The notes under the pieces are model-generated. The model had not been told where the DNA came from. It searched no databases and saw only the letters and a program-made list of their open reading frames with translations. Both the position numbers and the translations under genes were made by a program. Positions 6,342 through 9,512 of a stretch of 9,512 nucleotides of DNA are shown here, piece after piece; the first letter of the stretch is position 1; each line of letters starts with the position of its first letter. Origin of the DNA: an uncultured Eubacteriales bacterium (GTDB taxonomy: Bacteria > Bacillota > Clostridia > Oscillospirales > Acutalibacteraceae); contig CAKTTT010000088.1 of the NCBI GenBank assembly GCA_934615635.1, positions 1 through 9,512 of the forward strand, in the 5' to 3' direction.

Positions 6342-6755
6342 TTATACGCGTCTTCTCTTGGGAGGACGGCATCCGTTGTGGGGGACCGGGGTCACATCCT
6401 TGATCATGTTGACCTCGAGTCCGGCGGCCTGCAGGGCGCGGATAGCGGCCTCACGGCCGGCGCCGGGTCCCTTGACGAACACCTCGACAACCTTGAGCCC
6501 GTGCTCCATTGCCGCGCGGGCGGCGGTTTCAGCCGCCGTCTGGGCCGCGTAGGGGGTGGATTTCCGGGAACCGCGGAAGCCCAGCTCGCCGGCGCTGGCC
6601 CAGGAAAGGGCGTTGCCCTGGGAGTCGGTGATGGTCACGATGGTATTGTTGAACGTGGACTGGATGTGGGCGGCGCCCCGTTCGATGTTCTTGCGTTCCT
6701 TGCGGCGGCGAACGGCGGTGGTGCCTTTGCGCGCCGGAGTTTTTGCAGCAGCCAT
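6342..6755 (-). CDS. rpsK: 30S ribosomal protein S11
   Basis: A 137-residue platform protein of the small subunit that contacts 16S rRNA near the mRNA exit. Seen: GAAHIQSTFNNTIVTITDSQ at 27-46, SWASAGELGFRGSRKSTPYA at 51-70, and the conserved end VTPVPHNGCRPPKRRRV at 121-137. The N-terminal extension (about 1-25) is basic and Ala/Lys/Arg-rich, normal for Gram-positive S11. Start: ATG at 6755 with AGGAGGG six bases upstream. It follows rpsM after a gap of 15 bases, consistent with coupled translation. Confidence 0.99.
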   Translation of the reverse strand: MAAAKTPARKGTTAVRRRKERKNIERGAAHIQSTFNNTIVTITDSQGNALSWASAGELGFRGSRKSTPYAAQTAAETAARAAMEHGLKVVEVFVKGPGAGREAAIRALQAAGLEVNMIKDVTPVPHNGCRPPKRRRV

Positions 6756-6770
6756 TCTTATCCCTCCTGC

Positions 6771-7139
6771 TTACTTCTTCTTGTTGGCGATGGTCTTCTT
6801 CGGGCCCTTGCGGGTACGGGCATTGGTCTTGGACCGCTGGCCGCGCACGGGGAGACCCTTGCGGTGGCGGACGCCACGATAGCTGCCGATTTCGATCAAG
6901 CGCTTGATGTCAAACGCTATATCCCGGCGGAGATCGCCTTCCACCGTCACGTTGTGATCGATGTATTCCCGCAGCCGGGAGACCTCCTCCTCCGTCAGAT
7001 CCCGGACACGGGTGTCGGGATTCACGTTGGTGGCGGCGAGAATGTTGTTGGACGTTTTGCGGCCGATCCCGAAGATATAGGTCAGGCCGATTTCAATGCG
7101 TTTATCTCTGGGCAGGTCGACACCAGCTATACGCGCCAT
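6771..7139 (-). CDS. rpsM: 30S ribosomal protein S13
   Basis: A 122-residue protein of the small-subunit head, which forms intersubunit bridges and contacts the P-site tRNA through its basic tail. It matches the family end to end: MARIAGVDLPRDKRIEIGLT at 1-20, IFGIGRKTSNNIL at 22-34, SYRGVRHRKGLPVRGQRSKT at 90-109, then a Lys-rich tail. Start: ATG at 7139, the universal MARIAGV start, with AAGGAAGG nine bases upstream; an in-frame ATG at 7166 would add MQPKGRNNI, which is not part of the family. Preceded by a stem-loop at 7163-7184 in the leader, the position where E. coli S4 represses the alpha operon. Confidence 0.99.
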   Translation of the reverse strand: MARIAGVDLPRDKRIEIGLTYIFGIGRKTSNNILAATNVNPDTRVRDLTEEEVSRLREYIDHNVTVEGDLRRDIAFDIKRLIEIGSYRGVRHRKGLPVRGQRSKTNARTRKGPKKTIANKKK

Positions 7140-7162
7140 AATGTTATTCCTTCCTTTCGGCT

Positions 7163-7184
7163 GCATCCCGCGCTGGCGGGACGC
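7163..7184 (-). other. Stem-loop in the rpmJ-rpsM gap
   Basis: TCCCGC (7166-7171) pairs with GCGGGA (7176-7181) around a 4-base loop. Beyond one mismatch, two more pairs form (7163-7164 with 7183-7184). No U tract follows. It ends about 23 bases before the rpsM ATG, just upstream of the ribosome binding site, so it could influence rpsM translation. Confidence 0.6.
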
Positions 7185-7220
7185 AAAGAATGAGCAAACG
7201 CGGACGGATAGGCGGTCCTA

Positions 7221-7334
7221 TCACCCCTGGCGCTGCTTGTGTTTCGGATTCTCGCAGATGACCATGACGCGGCCCTTGCGCTTGATGATCTTGCACTTTT
7301 CGCAGATCTTTTTTACAGAAGGTCTGACTTTCAT
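7221..7334 (-). CDS. rpmJ: 50S ribosomal protein L36 (zinc-binding form)
   Basis: A 37-residue large-subunit protein and a tiny gene that is easily missed. Sequence features: MKVRPSVKKICEKCKIIKRK at the start, then ICENPKHKQRQG at the end. The zinc ligands C11, C14, C27 and H32 are all present, making this the C+ form. Start: ATG at 7334, required by the family's invariant MKVRPSVK. The ribosome binding site is unusual: AAAGGA lies 13 bases upstream, longer than at its neighbours, and another in-frame ATG (7346) sits one base after that AAAGGA. Gaps of 139 bases (to infA) and 81 bases (to rpsM) flank it. Confidence 0.98.
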   Translation of the reverse strand: MKVRPSVKKICEKCKIIKRKGRVMVICENPKHKQRQG

Positions 7335-7447
7335 AGGAAGAATCATGTCCTTTCCGATAGCCGCGTAGCCCTTTGGAGGGGATGGCGGCCGTTCTGAATG
7401 CATCTCCGCGCGGAAACGGCGGCTCCAAGGCGGAAAGCCCTGGCGCC

Positions 7448-7462
7448 CGGGCGAAGCGCCCG
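7448..7462 (-). other. Stem-loop in the infA-rpmJ gap
   Basis: CGGGCG (7448-7453) pairs with CGCCCG (7457-7462) around a 3-base loop, 11 bases after the infA stop on the minus strand. There is no U tract. The rest of this 139-base gap (7335-7473) holds no supported gene. The gap is the widest in the operon portion shown. Confidence 0.5.
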
Positions 7463-7473
7463 TCCGCGACAGC

Positions 7474-7692
7474 CTACTTTGTTCGCCACGTGATACGGCC
7501 CTTGGTCAGGTCATAGGGGGACATTTCCACCGTGACCTTGTCGCCGGGCAGAATACGGATGAAATTCATCCGCAGCTTTCCGGAAATGTGCGCCAGTATC
7601 TGGTGGCCGTTCGCCAGCTCCACCTGGAACGTCGCGTTAGGCAGAGCCTCGACTACGGTACCTTCCAGCTCGATAACGTCCGATTTGGACAT
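7474..7692 (-). CDS. infA: Translation initiation factor IF-1
   Basis: A 72-residue single OB-fold protein (S1-like) that occupies the 30S A site during initiation and helps IF-2 and IF-3. Full match to bacterial IF-1: MSKSDVIELEGTVVEALPNA at 1-20, NGHQILAHISGKLRMNFIRI at 28-47, and GDKVTVEMSPYDLTKGRITW at 50-69. Start: ATG at 7692 with GGGAGGT six bases upstream. Located 49 bases after the KOW-protein gene, in its conserved clostridial position ahead of rpmJ. Confidence 0.99.
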   Translation of the reverse strand: MSKSDVIELEGTVVEALPNATFQVELANGHQILAHISGKLRMNFIRILPGDKVTVEMSPYDLTKGRITWRTK

Positions 7693-7719
7693 CAGATAAC
7701 CTCCCTCATGTGATGACGG

Positions 7720-7741
7720 CCGCGGATAAGTGATCCGGCGG
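7720..7741 (-). other. Bulged stem-loop in the KOW-infA gap
   Basis: CCGCGGAT (7720-7727) pairs with ATCCGGCGG (7733-7741) with one bulged G and a 5-base loop, giving eight pairs. It begins directly after the stop codon of the KOW gene on the minus strand and has no U tract. It shares the ATCCGGCGG arm sequence with the rpsD-rpoA stem-loop. Confidence 0.5.
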
Positions 7742-7999
7742 TCACGCGTCCGGCGAGGCGGCTTTCATTTTTGCCGCCGCCAATGTCCGGCGCAGTTCAC
7801 GATTGGTCGCCATTGAAGCCTCCTCCGCTGTGAAGGGGGTTTCGGCCACATGGCGCGGATTCTTCCGCTTGGGCCGTTCCAGCGGCCGCCGGTGCCCGTC
7901 AGCGATCCACACGCCGTCCGGTTCCAACCGCAGCACCGCCAGAAATGCTCCCTTGTCTCTTCCGGCAGAGGATACGACCACGCTTCCCCGTTTCAGCAT
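7742..7999 (-). CDS. KOW-domain RNA-binding protein (L14e-like)
   Basis: An 85-residue small basic protein found between map and infA in many Clostridia. The KOW segment is at about 3-35: KRGSVVVSSAGRDKG (3-17), with the conserved Gly, then a basic ADGHRRPLERPKRKNPRHV stretch (33-51). The rest (52-85) is helix-like and Ala-rich. The KOW fold in ribosomal proteins and NusG binds RNA or ribosomal partners; the specific role of this protein is not established, but its conserved place in the operon suggests ribosome assembly or function. Start: ATG at 7999 with AAGGCGGGTGG upstream, matching the family's short N-terminus; a GTG at 8017, overlapping the map stop, is the alternative and would add six residues. 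Gap to map is 14 bases. Confidence 0.9.
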   Translation of the reverse strand: MLKRGSVVVSSAGRDKGAFLAVLRLEPDGVWIADGHRRPLERPKRKNPRHVAETPFTAEEASMATNRELRRTLAAAKMKAASPDA

Positions 8000-8013
8000 A
8001 TCGCCACCCGCCT

Positions 8014-8760
8014 TCACGGTGTCGTCAAAATAACGGGGCCGTCCGCCGTAATAGCGACGGTATGCTCAAAATGGGCCGAAAGACGGCCGTCCTTCGTCAC
8101 AGTGGTCCAGCCGTCCGACAGGATGCGCACATCCCCCGTTCCGGCGTTGATCATGGGTTCAATAGCTAAGGTCATGCCCGGCAGCAGCCTGGGGCCGCGG
8201 CCGGGGGTACCGAAATTGGGTACGCTGGGATCTTCGTGCAGGTTCGTGCCTACTCCGTGGCCGACGAACTGCCGTACCACCGAGTAACCACGCACCTCGA
8301 CATACCGTTGAACGGCGGCGCCAATATCGCCGACCCTGCCGCCGGCCATCGCCGCCCGGATGCCCTCATAGAGGCTCTCGCGGGTGGCGTCCATCAGCGC
8401 CTGCGCGTCAGGGGATATCTCCCCCGCTGCAAAGGTCGCGGCGTTGTCGCCGTGGAAGCCGTTCAAGCATGCTCCCACATCCACGCTGACGATATCGCCA
8501 GCCTTGATCACACGCTTGCCCGGTATGCCGTGGATGACTTGATCGTTGATGGATATGCAGGCGCTGGCCGGAAATCCGCCGTAACCGAGAAAGGAAGGGG
8601 TTGCCCCCTGGCTCTCGATATAGTGGCGGACGATCCGGTCGACCTCCCCGGTGGTGACGCCGGGTTCGATCGCCTTCCCCGCCAGCTGCAACGCCCTGGC
8701 CGAGACCACGCACGCTTCCTTCATGGCGCGCAGCTCCCGGCTGTTTTTAATCGCGATCAT
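8014..8760 (-). CDS. map: Methionine aminopeptidase, type I
   Basis: A 248-residue metalloenzyme of the pita-bread fold that removes the N-terminal Met from new proteins when the second residue is small. The five metal ligands are all present: D94 (SVDVGA), D105 (HGDNA), H168 (VGHGVG), E201 (IEPM) and E232 (FEHTV). The substrate-contacting His are H78 (VIHGIP) and H175 (NLHEDP). The lack of an N-terminal zinc-finger extension marks the simple type I form. Start: ATG at 8760, with GAGG about eight bases upstream, inside the end of adk. Only three bases separate the adk stop from this ATG, indicating translational coupling. Confidence 0.99.
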   Translation of the reverse strand: MIAIKNSRELRAMKEACVVSARALQLAGKAIEPGVTTGEVDRIVRHYIESQGATPSFLGYGGFPASACISINDQVIHGIPGKRVIKAGDIVSVDVGACLNGFHGDNAATFAAGEISPDAQALMDATRESLYEGIRAAMAGGRVGDIGAAVQRYVEVRGYSVVRQFVGHGVGTNLHEDPSVPNFGTPGRGPRLLPGMTLAIEPMINAGTGDVRILSDGWTTVTKDGRLSAHFEHTVAITADGPVILTTP

Positions 8761-8763
8761 GAC

Positions 8764-9396
8764 TCAAGCCTCTATCGCGGCGAGGGTGAGGCGGGTCGTG
8801 TCGGCAACCTCTTCCTGCCCTTCCACGATGTACAGCTTGCCGCTTTGGGCGTAATAGCCCTTGAGCGGCTCGGTCTGCTCATGATACACGCGCAGACGTT
8901 CCCTCACGGTATCCGGATGGTCATCCTTGCGCTGAACAAGGGTGTCGCCGCAGCGGTCACAGACGTTTTCCACCGCCGGCCGTTTATAGTCGACGTGGTA
9001 GGATGCGCCGCAGGCCGGGCAGACACGGCGGCCCGATACACGCCGGGCGATCGTTTCATCCGCCACCTCGATGTCGATGACGCGGTCGATGACGATGCCC
9101 ATGCGGTCAAGCGCCTCGGCTTGGGGAATGGTCCGGGGAAACCCGTCGAGAATGAAGCCGCCCGCGCAGTCGGGCTGCGCCAGCCGTTCCTGAATGATAC
9201 CGATGACAATATCGTCCGGAACCAGCTTGCCGGCGTCCATATACTCTTTGGCTTTCCGGCCCATTTCCGTGCCGCTTTTCAGCGCTTCACGGATAATGTT
9301 ACCCGTGGAAATGGTGGGAATGCTCAGGTGCTCCGCGATAACCTCCGCCTGGGTGCCTTTACCGGCGCCCGGAGCCCCTAACAGGATCAGATTCAT
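8764..9396 (-). CDS. adk: Adenylate kinase (zinc-binding LID)
   Basis: A 210-residue enzyme for ATP + AMP = 2 ADP in the cytoplasm. Seen: P-loop GAPGAGKGT at 7-15, the AMP-binding STGNIIRE at 30-37 (Asn where many have Asp), DGFPRTIPQAEAL at 84-96, and the LID domain with four zinc Cys (C126, C129, C146, C149). RKDDHPDTVRERL at 157-169 holds Arg residues of the phosphate site. The length equals the long bacterial form. Start: ATG at 9396, the family's MNLILLG, preceded by AAAGGAGG seven bases upstream; the upstream in-frame ATG at 9477 would add non-family sequence. It lies between secY and map, the classic spc-operon order. Confidence 0.99.
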   Translation of the reverse strand: MNLILLGAPGAGKGTQAEVIAEHLSIPTISTGNIIREALKSGTEMGRKAKEYMDAGKLVPDDIVIGIIQERLAQPDCAGGFILDGFPRTIPQAEALDRMGIVIDRVIDIEVADETIARRVSGRRVCPACGASYHVDYKRPAVENVCDRCGDTLVQRKDDHPDTVRERLRVYHEQTEPLKGYYAQSGKLYIVEGQEEVADTTRLTLAAIEA

Positions 9397-9416
9397 GAAG
9401 CGTCCTCCTTTGCCCT

Positions 9417-9448
9417 GCGGCCCCGAGGGCCGCCGCCGGCATCCGGCG
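9417..9448 (-). other. Two adjoining stem-loops in the secY-adk gap
   Basis: GCGGCCC (9417-9423) pairs with GGGCCGC (9427-9433), loop of 3. Directly next to it, CGCCGG (9434-9439) pairs with CCGGCG (9443-9448), loop of 3. Both lie just upstream of the adk ribosome binding site (9404-9410) and lack a U tract, so they are not intrinsic terminators. Confidence 0.55.
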
Positions 9449-9487
9449 CGCGCCCATCGGGACAATGATGAAACCATATGGGAGTTC

Positions 9488-9512
9488 TTACTCCAGGAAC
9501 CCCTTGTAATGC
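9488..9512 (-). CDS. secY: Preprotein translocase subunit SecY, last codons (runs off right edge)
   Basis: Only the final seven complete codons and stop are in the window, reading HYKGFLE then TAA. Many Gram-positive SecY proteins end in a similar (R)HYKGF tail, and secY is the expected gene immediately upstream of adk in this operon. The call rests on that short match plus gene order; 91 bases separate its stop from the adk ATG. Confidence 0.75.

Noticed and set aside
6378..7193. 271-codon plus-strand frame opposite rpsK and rpsM
   Set aside because: Antisense shadow of ribosomal protein genes with Gly/Ala/Asp-rich low-complexity content and no start signal.
8000..8017. GTG at 8017 as start of the KOW protein
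   Set aside because: Possible through overlap with the map stop, but the ATG at 7999 gives the family's usual N-terminus and has an SD-like sequence; kept only as an alternative.
8236..9381. 381-codon open frame on the plus strand opposite map and adk
   Set aside because: Long, but it is the antisense of two universally conserved genes; the low stop frequency follows from GC-rich codon use. No family resemblance or start signal was seen.

Overview
The window looks like chromosomal DNA from a GC-rich member of the Clostridia (Bacillota), plausibly an Oscillospiraceae/Ruminococcaceae-type gut anaerobe. Evidence for this: the gene order secY-adk-map-KOW protein-infA-rpmJ-rpsM-rpsK-rpsD-rpoA-rplQ, with the small KOW protein between map and infA; a zinc-binding LID in adenylate kinase; Cys4-type S4 and Cys3His-type L36; strong AAGGAGG ribosome binding sites; and canonical sigma-A promoters. 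The family-level placement is inference, not a search result.

Right two thirds (about 4165-9512, all minus strand): the distal half of the spc/alpha ribosomal-protein operon, read from right to left. It holds the last codons of secY, then adenylate kinase, methionine aminopeptidase, a KOW-domain RNA-binding protein, IF-1, L36, S13, S11, S4, RNA polymerase alpha and L17. It ends in a clear intrinsic terminator 15 bases after rplQ. Most junctions are tight, but five wider gaps (secY-adk, KOW-infA, infA-rpmJ, rpmJ-rpsM, rpsD-rpoA) each carry a GC-rich stem-loop without a U tract.

Centre (about 3183-4101, minus): a short epoxyqueuosine-reductase-like protein with two 4Fe-4S clusters. It has its own near-consensus promoter just beyond the ribosomal terminator. 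Convergent to it, 2485-3146 on the plus strand, is a GNAT acetyltransferase of the phosphinothricin/methionine-sulfoximine type with its own promoter.

Left (1-2442, minus): a second operon driven by a near-perfect promoter (TTGACG-17-TATAAT). It encodes a SanA/YdcF-type membrane protein (DUF218), an alanine-racemase-fold protein and the N-terminal 200 residues of an Orn/Lys/Arg decarboxylase-family PLP enzyme that runs off the left edge. The last two genes overlap by 8 bases. The racemase-like protein keeps the fold's landmarks but has lost the PLP lysine, the catalytic tyrosine and other active-site residues. It is therefore probably a pseudoenzyme or an enzyme with a changed function, and its coupling to a PLP decarboxylase is the most unusual thing in the window. 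A 17-bp perfect palindrome plus a third half-site lies inside the decarboxylase gene.

No rRNA, tRNA, CRISPR array or mobile element was seen. No gene-free stretch exceeds 300 bases.
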